Origin: Gammaproteobacteria bacterium
Lineage (GTDB): Bacteria > Pseudomonadota > Gammaproteobacteria > Steroidobacterales > Steroidobacteraceae
Assembly: GCA_028293745.1 (NCBI GenBank)
Contig: JAQGOF010000035.1
Coordinates: 1-56,874, forward strand
Length of the DNA: 56,874 bases
Direction of reading: 5' to 3'
The notes under the pieces were generated by a model, which was not told the origin of the DNA, did no database searches, and saw only the letters and a program-made list of their open reading frames with translations. Below, piece after piece: positions 18,313-26,577 of this stretch; within the stretch, counting starts at the first letter, position 1, and every line of letters starts with the position of its first letter. Position numbers and translations under genes: made by a program.

Positions 18313-18930
18313 TCAGATGCTGCGCAGGCTTGCCCGCAGGGAACTCACTTCTCTCTCTCGCTGACGTTGCCGATAGCTGCGCGTCTTGTGGCGATTTCCG
18401 CACAGGGCCGCCGAGCACCAGCGGCGATTACCGGGTTTGGAGCGATCGAAGAACACCCACAGGCACTCCTCTGACGAACACACTTTCAGGCGTTCGAGTC
18501 GCGCCGTAACCGACAGCAGGCACATTTCACCCAACACGCGCGCCAAGGCGCTCGACCTTGGCGCGGGATCCAGGGTGATCCTGCCGCCGCCTGACGCCGC
18601 GACGGCTAGTGGAAAGGCCGCGCTGAGCTCATTGAGTTGCACGATCGCCTGTGACTGTGCCGAGCGGTCTTCTGGTGCAACCCCCAGATAATCTCGAATA
18701 GCCGCGCGCAACTTGAGCGCCATGCGATGCGCCTGTGCGCTGACGTGCGCACGTGCACCGAGCAGCCCACGCTCACGCATCCATTCCTCCAGCTGGCCGG
18801 CCGTGGCCAGCTCGTCGTGGCCCTCGTGTTGCTTGCCCTTCTCCGTGTATTGGCGCAGATCGAGAGAGTTGACGAAGTCGTACAGCAGCGCGAGCTCGGG
18901 TGGAACCACGAATTTTTTCGACAGTTTCAT
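18313..18930 (-). CDS. CGNR zinc-finger transcriptional regulator (ABATE domain)
   Basis: A 205-residue protein. The N-terminal ABATE domain (about 1-140) begins FVVPPELALLYDFVNSLDLR; the C-terminal CGNR zinc finger has Cys151, Cys156, Cys172 and Cys177, with the CGNR tetrapeptide at 177-180, followed by a basic tail (HKTRSYRQRQRERE). The family is generally taken to be DNA-binding stress-response regulators. The ATG at 18930 is chosen because it starts exactly at the conserved domain; an upstream start would extend into the promoter region of the divergent dehalogenase gene. The 90-bp gap to that gene holds an inverted repeat over its -35 box, so this protein may regulate the dehalogenase-amidase operon. 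Confidence 0.9.
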   Translation of the reverse strand: MKLSKKFVVPPELALLYDFVNSLDLRQYTEKGKQHEGHDELATAGQLEEWMRERGLLGARAHVSAQAHRMALKLRAAIRDYLGVAPEDRSAQSQAIVQLNELSAAFPLAVAASGGGRITLDPAPRSSALARVLGEMCLLSVTARLERLKVCSSEECLWVFFDRSKPGNRRWCSAALCGNRHKTRSYRQRQREREVSSLRASLRSI

Positions 18931-18954
18931 CCGACACCAGTATAAGGCTTTTGG

Positions 18955-18969
18955 TGGTTGACGCAACCA
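18955..18969. promoter_or_regulatory. Inverted repeat over the -35 region of the dehalogenase promoter
   Basis: Arms TGGTTG and CAACCA are perfect complements around the 3-bp centre ACG. The repeat overlaps the proposed -35 box TTGACG, the position of a repressor operator; the divergent CGNR protein is the natural candidate ligand. Confidence 0.4.
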
Positions 18970-18986
18970 GCACCTGCTAATAGCAT
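18958..18986 (+). promoter_or_regulatory. Putative promoter of the haloalkane dehalogenase operon
   Basis: TTGACG at 18958-18963 and TAGCAT at 18981-18986 with a 17-bp spacer, 34 bp before the start codon. The -10 box is weak, which fits a regulated promoter. Confidence 0.4.
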
Positions 18987-19020
18987 TTGCTCGTGTCGAA
19001 TGACCCAAAGGAGCAGGAAT

Positions 19021-19929
19021 ATGGACGCTGCATCAAGTACCCACACCCTCATCTCCACCGAAGAGATTTCGTACCGCAAGTACCTGCCGGTTCTCGGTAC
19101 GCGGATGGCCTATGTTGATGTTGGAAGCGGCGATCCGATCGTATTCCTGCACGGCAACCCGACGCCCTCATACCTGTGGCGCAACATCATCCCGTACTTG
19201 TTACCTCTCGGCCGGTGCCTGGCGCCGGACTATGTTGGTATGGGTAACTCAGGCGCCGCACCCGATGGCAGTTACCGCCTCGTCGATCAGCAGCGCTATC
19301 TCGACGCCTGGTTCGACACGCTCGGAATCAACCGCAACGTGATTCTCGTGGTGCACGATTGGGGATCGGCCCTGGGTTTCTCCTGGGCACATAGGCATCC
19401 CGAGCGCGTCAAGGCGATCGTTTACATGGAGGGAATCGTCAGGCCCTTCCGATCCTGGGATGAGTGGCCCGATGCTACGCGCGCGTTCTTCCAGGCCCAG
19501 CGGACCTCCGCCGGAGAAGAGCTGATCCTGCAGAAGAATCTGTTCATCGAATATCTGCTGCCGTTGCGAAACATCTGCGCGGAGGCGCTTGAAGTGTATC
19601 GCCGCCACTATCGCACTCCGGGGATTTCCCGCCTGCCGATGCTCGCCTGGACGCGAGAGTTGCCGATTGCCGGCGAGCCGCACGACGTGGTCCAAATCGT
19701 CGAGGCGTACGCTCAATGGCTCTCGCGCAGCTCTATCCCCAAGTTGTTCATTGACGCCGAGCCGGCGGGTTTTCTGATCGGCGCACAACGGGAGTTCTGC
19801 CGGGCATGGCTCAACCAGCAAACAGTCAGTGTCCAGGGCTCACATTTCCTGCAGGAAGACGCACCCCACGCCGTTGGTGAGGCAACCGCGCGGTTCGTAG
19901 CCAAGGTGCTGGCCGGTCAGATCCCGTGA
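19021..19929 (+). CDS. Haloalkane dehalogenase (HLD-II type)
   Basis: A 302-residue alpha/beta hydrolase. The start ATG at 19021 is fixed by the ribosome-binding site AAAGGAG. All five residues expected for a DhaA/LinB-type dehalogenase are present: nucleophile Asp113 and halide-binding Trp114 in VVHDWGSALG, second halide ligand Asn46 in LHGNPTPSYLWRN, catalytic acid Glu137 in VYMEGIVRP, and His275 in GSHFLQEDAPH. The enzyme cleaves carbon-halogen bonds in haloalkanes to give alcohol and halide in the cytoplasm. Substrate range depends on the cap domain and cannot be read here. It shares four bases with the following amidase gene, so both are translated from one message, and it is divergent from a CGNR regulator. 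Confidence 0.92.
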   Translation: MDAASSTHTLISTEEISYRKYLPVLGTRMAYVDVGSGDPIVFLHGNPTPSYLWRNIIPYLLPLGRCLAPDYVGMGNSGAAPDGSYRLVDQQRYLDAWFDTLGINRNVILVVHDWGSALGFSWAHRHPERVKAIVYMEGIVRPFRSWDEWPDATRAFFQAQRTSAGEELILQKNLFIEYLLPLRNICAEALEVYRRHYRTPGISRLPMLAWTRELPIAGEPHDVVQIVEAYAQWLSRSSIPKLFIDAEPAGFLIGAQREFCRAWLNQQTVSVQGSHFLQEDAPHAVGEATARFVAKVLAGQIP

Positions 19930-21332
19930 GCACAAGAATGACAGACGACCTGCATTTCATGCAGCTCACCGAGCTCGCTGCGCAACTCGAAGCGCGCCAG
20001 ATCTCGCCGGTGGAAGTAGCCCAGCTGCAACTCAGTCGCATTGCGGCGCTCGATGGCCAACTTCACAGTTATGCTCTTGTCACACCTGAATCGGCCCTGG
20101 CGGCCGCGAAATCTGCCGAGGCGAGCATTGCCGCAGGCCGTTATCGAGGCCCCTTGCATGGCGTGCCTCTGGGCGTGAAGGATCTTTTCTGGACCAAGGG
20201 TATTCCGACGAGCGGGGGCATGCCGATGCAGCGCCAGTTCCGCCCGCTCGAGGATGCAACTGTGGTTGCGCGATTGAAGGATGCCGGTGCGGTATTGCTG
20301 GGCAAACTCCAGATGACCGAAGGGGCCTACTCGGATCACCATCCGGCAATCGAACCACCCCGCAACCCCTGGAATCCAGAGTATTGGCCCGGCATCTCTT
20401 CCAGCGGGCCGGCTGTAGCCACGGCGGCCGGCCTCTGTTACGGCGCATTGGCATCCGACACGGGTGGATCGATTCGTTGGCCCTGCGGCGCCAATGGACT
20501 GACGGGGCTAAAACCGACCTGGGGACGCGTCAGCCGTTTCGGGACAATGGAGCTTGCGGCGAGCCTGGACCATGTTGGACCAATCGCCCGCAGCGCCAGG
20601 GACGTGGGCGCGATCTTCTCGATCGTCTCGGGCCGCGATGAAAGGGACCCGACTTCGTTGGTGAGTCCGAGGCAGGACCCGGTCCTGCCGGCGAGCCGCC
20701 TGGGCAAGCTGCGCGTTGGCGTTGATTCACGCTGGAACTCCGAAGACGTGGACGCATCCGTGCAGCGAATAATCTCGGAAGCAACCGAAGTGTTCCGCGG
20801 GCTCGGATGCCAGATCGTGCAAGTCAGCGCTCCCGACGTTGCTCAATCGGTAATCGACTGGGTACCGGCCTGCGCGGTCGAAGCGGCTGTAGCGCACGCG
20901 GCGACTTATCCCGCGCGCAAGAGCGAGTACGGCAAAGTGCTCGCCTCCGTCCTGGAAACCGGCCGCTCAGTCTCCGCCTTCGAGTATCAGAAGATCCGTC
21001 TGCGCCGGATGGAGCTGAAAGGCAGGTTCGCGCGATTGCTCGAGGAGATCGATGTCTTACTGATCCCGGTACAGCCTTTTGCACCGCTCGATCTCGCGAC
21101 GATTCGGACCTTGGGTGCACAACCGGAGCTCATCCTGAAGTTGCAGCGGTACACGGCGCCTTTTGATCTAACCGGGCAGCCGACAATGACCTTGCCCGGC
21201 GGCTACATTGAAACCGGGTTGCCGATCGGCTTGCAGCTGGTCGCGGCCCACTGGGCCGAGGCGATGTTGATCGACACAAGCATCGCGTTTCAGGACGTGA
21301 CCGACTGGCATACTCGACATCCGCCGGTCTGA
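19926..21332 (+). CDS. Amidase-signature family hydrolase
   Basis: A 468-residue cytoplasmic Ser-cisSer-Lys hydrolase. The catalytic Lys85 lies in GVPLGVKDLF; the cis-Ser is in the Ser158-Ser160 run of PGISSSGPAVA, a slight departure from the usual GGSSGG; the nucleophile is Ser182 in SDTGGSIRWPC. The C-terminal part (DLTGQPTMTLPGG, GLPIGLQLVA) also matches the family. The GTG start at 19926 overlaps the stop of the dehalogenase gene by four bases; ATG at 19938 is the alternative. Family members hydrolyse amides, and some esters or carbamates. Co-translation with a dehalogenase suggests that one substrate, or its products, carries both a halogen and an amide bond; this is inference. Confidence 0.9.
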   Translation: MSTRMTDDLHFMQLTELAAQLEARQISPVEVAQLQLSRIAALDGQLHSYALVTPESALAAAKSAEASIAAGRYRGPLHGVPLGVKDLFWTKGIPTSGGMPMQRQFRPLEDATVVARLKDAGAVLLGKLQMTEGAYSDHHPAIEPPRNPWNPEYWPGISSSGPAVATAAGLCYGALASDTGGSIRWPCGANGLTGLKPTWGRVSRFGTMELAASLDHVGPIARSARDVGAIFSIVSGRDERDPTSLVSPRQDPVLPASRLGKLRVGVDSRWNSEDVDASVQRIISEATEVFRGLGCQIVQVSAPDVAQSVIDWVPACAVEAAVAHAATYPARKSEYGKVLASVLETGRSVSAFEYQKIRLRRMELKGRFARLLEEIDVLLIPVQPFAPLDLATIRTLGAQPELILKLQRYTAPFDLTGQPTMTLPGGYIETGLPIGLQLVAAHWAEAMLIDTSIAFQDVTDWHTRHPPV

Positions 21333-21406
21333 CGGTGAGGCGACCTCATCATCGGGCCAACTGTCCTCGTCCTGTGAGTGAGCCGCTGACTTGAAGAGTC
21401 ACCTCC

Positions 21407-21865
21407 TCAGCCCTGCTGCGTGTCGTTTCCGACTTTGTGGATGAGCGCCAGAGTCCCGGTAGTATTCGCGTCGATGACGTGAATAACTTCGTCAAAGGAC
21501 TGATCGAGGAAACCTTTGCCCAAGCCGTGGCCAGCATTGGCGAGCAATGCGTCGGCCGGCCGGCCAAGCTCCTGTACAGCTTGTCGAATGCCCTCAGGGG
21601 TAGCCAAGTCCACCCGGACAGCTTCGATCGAGATACTCAATCCAGAAACCTCCTCGACGGCATCACTTAGATCCCGATCGGCGGCGACGACGAGGTCGAA
21701 TCCGTTCTGTGCGCATTCACGGGCGAGTTCCAGGCCGATACCGCTCGACGCACCGGTCACGACAGCCAGAGGTCGGGTCGAAGCGTTGATGAGCCCTCTC
21801 CATGTGTTGGTGCATGGGGACGGATGTAGCACGAAACGCGCCAGCCATGACCTGCTTTTGCCCAT
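21407..21865 (-). pseudogene. Short-chain dehydrogenase/reductase, C-terminally truncated
   Basis: The frame gives the N-terminal half of an SDR: RPLAVVTGASSGIGLELARECAQ (cofactor-binding TGxxxGIG), DLVVAADRDLS, RVDLATPEGI, DALLANAGHGLGKGFLDQ (NAG motif) and ANTTGTLALIHKVGND, then an unrelated TQQG and a stop. The catalytic Ser-Tyr-Lys half is missing, so it cannot be active. The proper start is also unclear: the conserved domain begins near codon 33 of the frame opened by ATG at 21865, and the preceding residues do not look like an SDR. It faces the amidase gene and lies back to back with the Crp/Fnr gene. A decayed gene, with no mobile element beside it. Confidence 0.75.
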
Positions 21866-21873
21866 CCTGTAAG

Positions 21874-21900
21874 TAACTCCCTGGCTGCGAGCGGGAGTTA
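21874..21900. repeat. Inverted repeat in the region upstream of the Crp/Fnr gene
   Basis: Arms TAACTCCC and GGGAGTTA (8 bp, perfect) with an 11-nt loop. It lies between the divergent SDR remnant and the Crp/Fnr gene, about 190 bp before the latter, and may be an operator or a relic terminator. Confidence 0.4.
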
Positions 21901-22086
21901 TGAAGGTACGCCGCGTACCCGGGACGGCGCACCTGCATGTATCGGACGAATCCGACAACAAGTTGAGTAACTGCCGACTGCCGCTGCGGTTGGCCGAACG
22001 CACATGCTTTGCCAACCAGGTGGAGTTGAATCAGGATCGCTCGGCACGCAAAGCTTGGCACAGACGGGTCACCGGAAGGGAGCCAG

Positions 22087-22926
22087 ATGATTGACGCCCT
22101 CATCCAACGTATGGAGAATTTTTCGCACCTCGATCCCCTCTCGAGAAACGAGCTGCGGGCTGCCTGCATTGCGCATGCCCAATACTTCAGCCCACGACAG
22201 GTCATCTTCTCAGCTGGAGAACAGGCACTCGGGGCGTACTTCGTGCTGAGCGGCTTTGCTTGTCGGAATCTGCACCTCCCGAATGGCAAGCGGCCCATAA
22301 CCGAGCTTCTGCTGCCCGGTGATGTCTTTGGCGCGCGAGCCTTCCTGTTTAAGCCCAATGATCATGCCGTCAGCTCGCTTACTCACTTACAAGCCGCTTT
22401 CCTCTCGAGGACCACGCTATCTCGCTGGTCCAGGCGATCACCCTCGCTCAACGAGGCCCTCTGGAGGGCGAGGGCGCTGCAAAGCGCCATTCACGGCCAA
22501 TGGCTCATCAATGTTGGATCGCGAACTGCCATCGAACGCCTGGCACACCTGTTCTGCGAGCTGTTGGTACGGTTGCGTGCTGTCTCGCTCGCCACTCAGG
22601 ATGCCTGCACCCTGCCCTTGACTCAGACCAATCTCGCCGACGCCACCGGGCTTACTCCTGTGCACGTCAACCGTACCCTCGCGCGCTTGAGTCGGCTCGG
22701 AATCTCAACATTCAAAGACAACCGGCTGATCGTTCACGACCCGGCGCGCTTGCAGGAAATTGGCGGCTTCGACCCGGAATACCTGAGGACGCCTGGCCCA
22801 GACCCGCAGGAATGCCTTCCCGATTCAATCGCTTCCCCACAGTTTGATGATCGAGCTGCCGCCCTAATGCGGCACCCAGGAACGCTCAATGAAATCCCAC
22901 CTGCCGCTACAGCCCGCCGTACTTAA
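22087..22926 (+). CDS. Crp/Fnr-family transcriptional regulator
   Basis: A 279-residue DNA-binding protein. The N-terminal cyclic-nucleotide-binding fold (about 20-110) contains FSAGEQALGAYFVLSGFACR and LLPGDVFGARAFLF; no Fnr-type cysteine cluster is visible. A long helix (SRTAIERLAHLFCELLVRL) leads to the winged helix, with recognition helix LTQTNLADATGLTPVHVNRT near 178-197. The tail beyond the HTH is about 50 residues longer than in typical Crp and looks disordered. The ATG at 22087 is preceded by AAGGGAG. No target site can be named; the gene is monocistronic and flanked by non-coding DNA downstream. Some relatives respond to electron-transport state or nucleotide ligands, but the ligand here is unknown. 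Confidence 0.9.
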   Translation: MIDALIQRMENFSHLDPLSRNELRAACIAHAQYFSPRQVIFSAGEQALGAYFVLSGFACRNLHLPNGKRPITELLLPGDVFGARAFLFKPNDHAVSSLTHLQAAFLSRTTLSRWSRRSPSLNEALWRARALQSAIHGQWLINVGSRTAIERLAHLFCELLVRLRAVSLATQDACTLPLTQTNLADATGLTPVHVNRTLARLSRLGISTFKDNRLIVHDPARLQEIGGFDPEYLRTPGPDPQECLPDSIASPQFDDRAAALMRHPGTLNEIPPAATARRT

Positions 22927-23357
22927 CTGACATCCACAAAGCTCACGGGCCCGAAGGGATGTCGTGCCCGGTCGCATAAGCTTCAGGCTGAGAACCTCGG
23001 CGGTCAGCCTGGCACCGGAGGCGTGGCGCAACGGCCACAGTCAAATCGATCCAAGCCATTTCACAGCGCAGCGGTGCCTCGTTCTTCTGCACCGCGACCC
23101 AAAGAGCCTGCGTGGAAATTCTGCTCCCCTGGCAGCGGCCTCCCGCTGCATCGGCTTAACCTGCGTTAGTTTGACAGCCACCCCGCCCAAGCATCCTTTC
23201 AGGTGAGAGTGCCAACGCGCATGTGAGCGACAGGCCCGCCTTCTTGAGTTTGCCTTGCATCAGCGGAGACTGGTTCCACACAAGTAGGTAATGACCTACA
23301 CTGAAAACAGCCAATGGCTCGCATCGCCGTGTGCCGGAACGGCGCACGGTTTCCGCC
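22927..23357. other. Non-coding region before the ATP-grasp gene
   Basis: About 430 bp with no convincing gene. It contains a short inverted repeat, GTAGGT-AATG-ACCTAC, at 23284-23299, about 60 bp before the ATP-grasp start, which could be an operator. No clear ribosome-binding site precedes that start. Confidence 0.35.
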
Positions 23358-24737
23358 ATGTCGTCGCCAGCCCAAGTCCTCATTTTCGACCCCCACAACG
23401 AATACGGTGCGCTGTTCATCGAGAATATCTATCGTCGTCATGGACTTGCATCCGTATGTGTTTGCACCCGCCGACGTGAGCTCGCAGGTTACCGGCAAGC
23501 CCTCGATCGGCTGCCTTCGGAATGGGTAGCCGGGTCATACGAGGTCGACGGCATTCGCAGGGACGACCTGGCCGCACAGTTGCGAGCGCATCACCGGATC
23601 GAGGCGGTGATTCCCTTTGATGAGCTGAGCGTTTTACCCGCCGTCGAAGTCGCTTCGAGCTTGGGCCTGAATTGGCCACAGCCCGAAATCATGCGGCGTT
23701 TCCGCAACAAGTTTGAACTCAAGCAGTACCTCCGCAGCACTTCGCCGCAACTGCGGATCAATGCGTCTCGGCTGGTAGGCAAAGCCAGCGACATCTTCGC
23801 ATTGCGCAAACAAGTCCCTTATCTTCGTTTCGTGCTGAAGCCAAACGATGGGTACGGAAATCGGCACATCGGCATGTTCGCATTCGACTCGTCTGAAGTG
23901 CAGATCCGTGCTTACTTGCGGCGCATCAGGGGCGAGAGTCTGATGGAGGAATACATCGGCGGTACGGAATATTTCGTCAATGGGCAAATGGATGCTCACG
24001 GCGATGTCTTCATCATTGCCATTTTTCAATACCTGCGCGGAGCCGCCAACGGACGCCATAACATCGACCTGGAAACGACTCAGATGCCACATGGCACACC
24101 GTTGTTCGACAACATAGCTGACTACGCTGAAAAGGTAATGCGCGCGACGCGGTTGACGCGCAGTCCGTTTCATCTCGAACTCAAGATCGATGAGCACGGT
24201 CCCTGTCTGATCGAAGCGGCTGCACGGCTCGCGGGGCACGGCAATGCGCTTTTGTGCGGAGAGCTTCACGGCCCGCAACTCGATGTCATCGACTGGGCCG
24301 CTCACTACTACCTCGGCACGGCGGAGTACGGCGCGCCGCCGCTCAATTGGGATCAATATAATTCACACACAACACGATATGTTCACGGTGTGGCGCTCAA
24401 ACGCGAGCGGGTGTATGAGCTGAGAGGGATCGCCGAGGTGGAAGCGCTGCCGGAGTTTTACAGATGGGTGCAGAAGCCGGTCATCGGTATGCGTGTGCAG
24501 CGTACCGTCGATTGTCTCAGCATGCCGTGGAGCGTGCTGTTGAGAGCACCGGCACAATGGCAGACGGCGGCGGCGGCGCGGATAGTTCGCCAGCTCATTG
24601 TATGGAACAACCGCATAGGATATGCAAAGCGGTCCGCTCTATGGTTGCGGTTGGCAATGCTCAAGGGGCCGCCAAAGTTGCGTCAAGTGCTCACGATGAT
24701 GCCGTTCAGGAAGCTTCTTTCCCATCTGTCAATCTGA
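23358..24737 (+). CDS. ATP-grasp family ligase, function unknown
   Basis: A 459-residue enzyme with an N-terminal Rossmann-like segment (AQVLIFDPHNEYGALFIENIY; IEAVIPFDELSVLPAVEVASSLGL) and an ATP-grasp core: FVLKPNDGYGNRHIGMF (nucleotide Lys and phosphate loop), LMEEYIGGTEYFVNGQ, and the metal-binding strand ELKIDEHGPCLIEAAARLAGHGN. It resembles the carboxylate-amine ligases of the L-amino-acid ligase type, which form an acyl-phosphate from ATP and join it to an amine. The C-terminal 120 residues are not recognisable. ATG at 23358 is preferred over GTG at 23331 because the first strand begins right after it; neither has a good ribosome-binding site. No biosynthetic neighbour is present, so substrate and pathway are unknown. 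Confidence 0.85.
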   Translation: MSSPAQVLIFDPHNEYGALFIENIYRRHGLASVCVCTRRRELAGYRQALDRLPSEWVAGSYEVDGIRRDDLAAQLRAHHRIEAVIPFDELSVLPAVEVASSLGLNWPQPEIMRRFRNKFELKQYLRSTSPQLRINASRLVGKASDIFALRKQVPYLRFVLKPNDGYGNRHIGMFAFDSSEVQIRAYLRRIRGESLMEEYIGGTEYFVNGQMDAHGDVFIIAIFQYLRGAANGRHNIDLETTQMPHGTPLFDNIADYAEKVMRATRLTRSPFHLELKIDEHGPCLIEAAARLAGHGNALLCGELHGPQLDVIDWAAHYYLGTAEYGAPPLNWDQYNSHTTRYVHGVALKRERVYELRGIAEVEALPEFYRWVQKPVIGMRVQRTVDCLSMPWSVLLRAPAQWQTAAAARIVRQLIVWNNRIGYAKRSALWLRLAMLKGPPKLRQVLTMMPFRKLLSHLSI

Positions 24738-25022
24738 ACGTGCAGAGTTGGTCAACCGGCGCCCAACGCTGCGCAATCTGGCGGTTTGCTGGCGAAAGCC
24801 AGATGCCGGCCGCCGAGGTTCAATCCGAGATCGCAGCGCGATCACCTTCGTCGGTGGCTGGTATTCCCATCCTGGGTGCTCGCCGACCTGCCGGCGCGAT
24901 CGCGGGATGCGCGGTTGGATGTACGGGCTGCCGCCGGATGCCTGCATTTATGACCTGCGCCGGCCGGCGCTCCCGCTGGGTGGCCTTACGGCCTCGCCGG
25001 TCCGACCGGCCGGCTCAACTGC

Positions 25023-25196
25023 GGCCTTATCGCCAGCAAAGCCGTCCTCGTCCTCGAGCTTCAGGCTGTAGCTGTCTACATCCACGCCTGGTAACCGCTG
25101 CGCGCCATGGGTGGGCAATGCCGATGGCTCACCTCCACCAGGGGATGAGGCACTCACTCTCACAGGTACTTCTCCCATTCCTCCTCCAGGTTCCAT
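25023..25196 (-). pseudogene. ROK-family sugar kinase-like protein, N-terminal remnant
   Basis: A minus-strand frame reads PVRVSASSPGGGEPSALPTHGAQRL, then PGVDVDSYSLKLEDEDGFAGDKA, which resembles the N-terminal leader of an alphaproteobacterial-type ROK protein before its kinase domain. After GDKA the similarity stops and the rest (to 24948) is low-complexity. Identification is from memory of the leader only and needs a search. Confidence 0.35.
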
Positions 25197-25235
25197 CGGT
25201 CTACGATTTACGCATGGCCGAAGGTTACCCCACCG

Positions 25236-25943
25236 CTATTCATTAGCGCGTCGCACAGTTGTGGGGAGAATCAGCGGTTCCTGGGATCCGCTCCAGATCG
25301 CATCGACGGCTGGCACGTGTTCGAAGACGCAATCGCAGCCTGACTCGCGCAGCGCCTGTTCGGAAAATCCGCCTGTTATGACACCAGCAGCGAACATGCC
25401 AAGTTGCTTCGCTGCCCTCGCATCGTACGGCGTGTCGCCGATGGACACGGCGCATGAGGAATCCGCAACCTGCAGTTTCGCCAGACATTTCCGAAAGAGG
25501 GACGGGTCCGGCTTTCCATGCTTTACCATCTCGCCGCATGCCAGGGCGTCCGTGATGTCGAGGACACCCAGCTGTTTGTCATACGCGACCAGCTCTTCCT
25601 CCTGACATGTAGTCGCAATTCCGATCAAAATGTCCCGCTGCTTGAGTCTTTCGAACAGCCTTCGAACCCCGGGGAAGGGCCGCGCGCGCAAAAGAAAGTG
25701 GGTTCGGTAGCAGTCGCCTTGTGCTTTGAGCAGGCGATGTTTGGTTTCCTGAGACTCCTTCGGCAGCAGCTGATCCAGCATCCAAGTGCCATCCATGCCG
25801 GAGAACGCCTGCAGATCGGCCCAGCTGAAGGTGTGCCCGGCGGCGTTCAGCGTGGCCCGCCAACTTTCGAGTTGCAGAGGAACGGAGTCCATGAGTGTCC
25901 CCTCAACATCGAAGATGCTTACGGCCGGCTCTACAACGCGCAT
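25236..25943 (-). CDS. HAD-superfamily hydrolase (phosphoglycolate phosphatase-like)
   Basis: A 235-residue haloacid-dehalogenase-fold phosphatase with a C1 cap. Motif I is FDVEGTLMDS with nucleophile Asp12; the usual general acid/base Asp two residues later is Glu14. Motif II is the Thr-Thr of GIATTCQEE, motif III Lys in KHGKPDPSLF, motif IV SIGDTPYDARAAKQLGM. The cap (about 20-85) includes FSGMDGTWMLDQLLP. Such enzymes dephosphorylate small metabolites in the cytoplasm. The Asp-to-Glu change in motif I is seen in a few HAD families (for example enolase-phosphatase, DIEGTT) and may change rate or specificity. The gene stands alone and its stop lies about 40 bp from the ROK remnant. Confidence 0.9.
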   Translation of the reverse strand: MRVVEPAVSIFDVEGTLMDSVPLQLESWRATLNAAGHTFSWADLQAFSGMDGTWMLDQLLPKESQETKHRLLKAQGDCYRTHFLLRARPFPGVRRLFERLKQRDILIGIATTCQEEELVAYDKQLGVLDITDALACGEMVKHGKPDPSLFRKCLAKLQVADSSCAVSIGDTPYDARAAKQLGMFAAGVITGGFSEQALRESGCDCVFEHVPAVDAIWSGSQEPLILPTTVRRANE

Positions 25944-25999
25944 ACCGAACTCGACATTGAATATGACAATAACGTTTCAGCGGAGGCGAAGTTCCAGCA

Positions 26000-26134
26000 G
26001 CCGGGCATAGAGATGTGCTGCCGCGGGGCCGTAGCGGAGCCAATGACAGAATGGCTTGCGAGGAAGCCGGCATCGACGTCCTTTTGGCTAAACCGCTCGA
26101 GCTGGAAGTAATAGGTCGTTTGCTGGACTCGTGA
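26000..26134 (+). pseudogene. Response-regulator receiver domain, C-terminal remnant
   Basis: The frame ends GRSGANDRMACEEAGIDV, LLAKPLELEVIGRLLDS and a TGA at 26132-26134. This is the last strand-helix part of a REC domain, including the conserved Lys-Pro (AKPLE). The upstream Asp-bearing half and any output domain are absent. No start codon in context; a relic of a larger signalling gene. Confidence 0.5.
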
Positions 26135-26470
26135 TTCGCAGCCGGCCGGGTTGAGTCCCGCATCTCGGCGGTCGCTCACTCATTCGGACGCGCCGCTGGC
26201 CCGTCCTGAGCGAGCAGCTGGCGCAAAGCTCTGCGCCTTCTCGACGGCCTCAACCCCATCGTGGGCCACGATGACTTCATGCCGCGCATGCTCAGGAGCA
26301 TGGACGGGCAGGCCGCAAGCGCCGGAGGTATGCGTGCCGCGGGCCGTCGCAAGCTTTCAGAATACAAGTGTTATTGTCGTTAGTGACTCTCAGGGAGCGG
26401 TATGTTCGTGGAGTCCGACACCGACACCATATTCTCTGTTGCAGGGCCGCGATCTGCGAAGACCTTCAAG

Positions 26471-26484
26471 TTAACGTACGTTAA
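26471..26484. promoter_or_regulatory. 14-bp palindrome upstream of the DUF47-PiT operon
   Basis: TTAACGTACGTTAA is self-complementary and lies about 95 bp before the DUF47 start; a further TTAACG occurs at about 26496. It does not resemble a PhoB box (tandem CTGTCAT-like repeats). A candidate operator for an unknown regulator. Confidence 0.35.
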
Positions 26485-26577
26485 GCATACGGCTCTTAAC
26501 GGGCGCGCAACTTGCTGAAGAACAGCAATGAAGCATAGTCGTTCACCCTGAGTGCCCATAGTACCGGGGGTTCGAGC

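Larger units (their letters stand above)
25944..26577. other. Region between the HAD and DUF47 genes with a receiver-domain remnant
   Basis: About 630 bp without an intact gene. It holds the tail of a receiver domain (26000-26134, listed separately) and a 14-bp palindrome at 26471-26484. A frame with LLDGLNPIVGHDDFMPRML around 26240-26300 looks protein-like but has no start and could not be assigned. Confidence 0.4.

Noticed and set aside
24738..25022. Small protein gene with YGLPPDACIYDLRRPALPLGG on the plus strand
   Set aside because: The frame has no good start, a GC-rich imperfect inverted repeat (GCCGGCCGG / CCGGCCGGC) runs through it, and no family was recognised.
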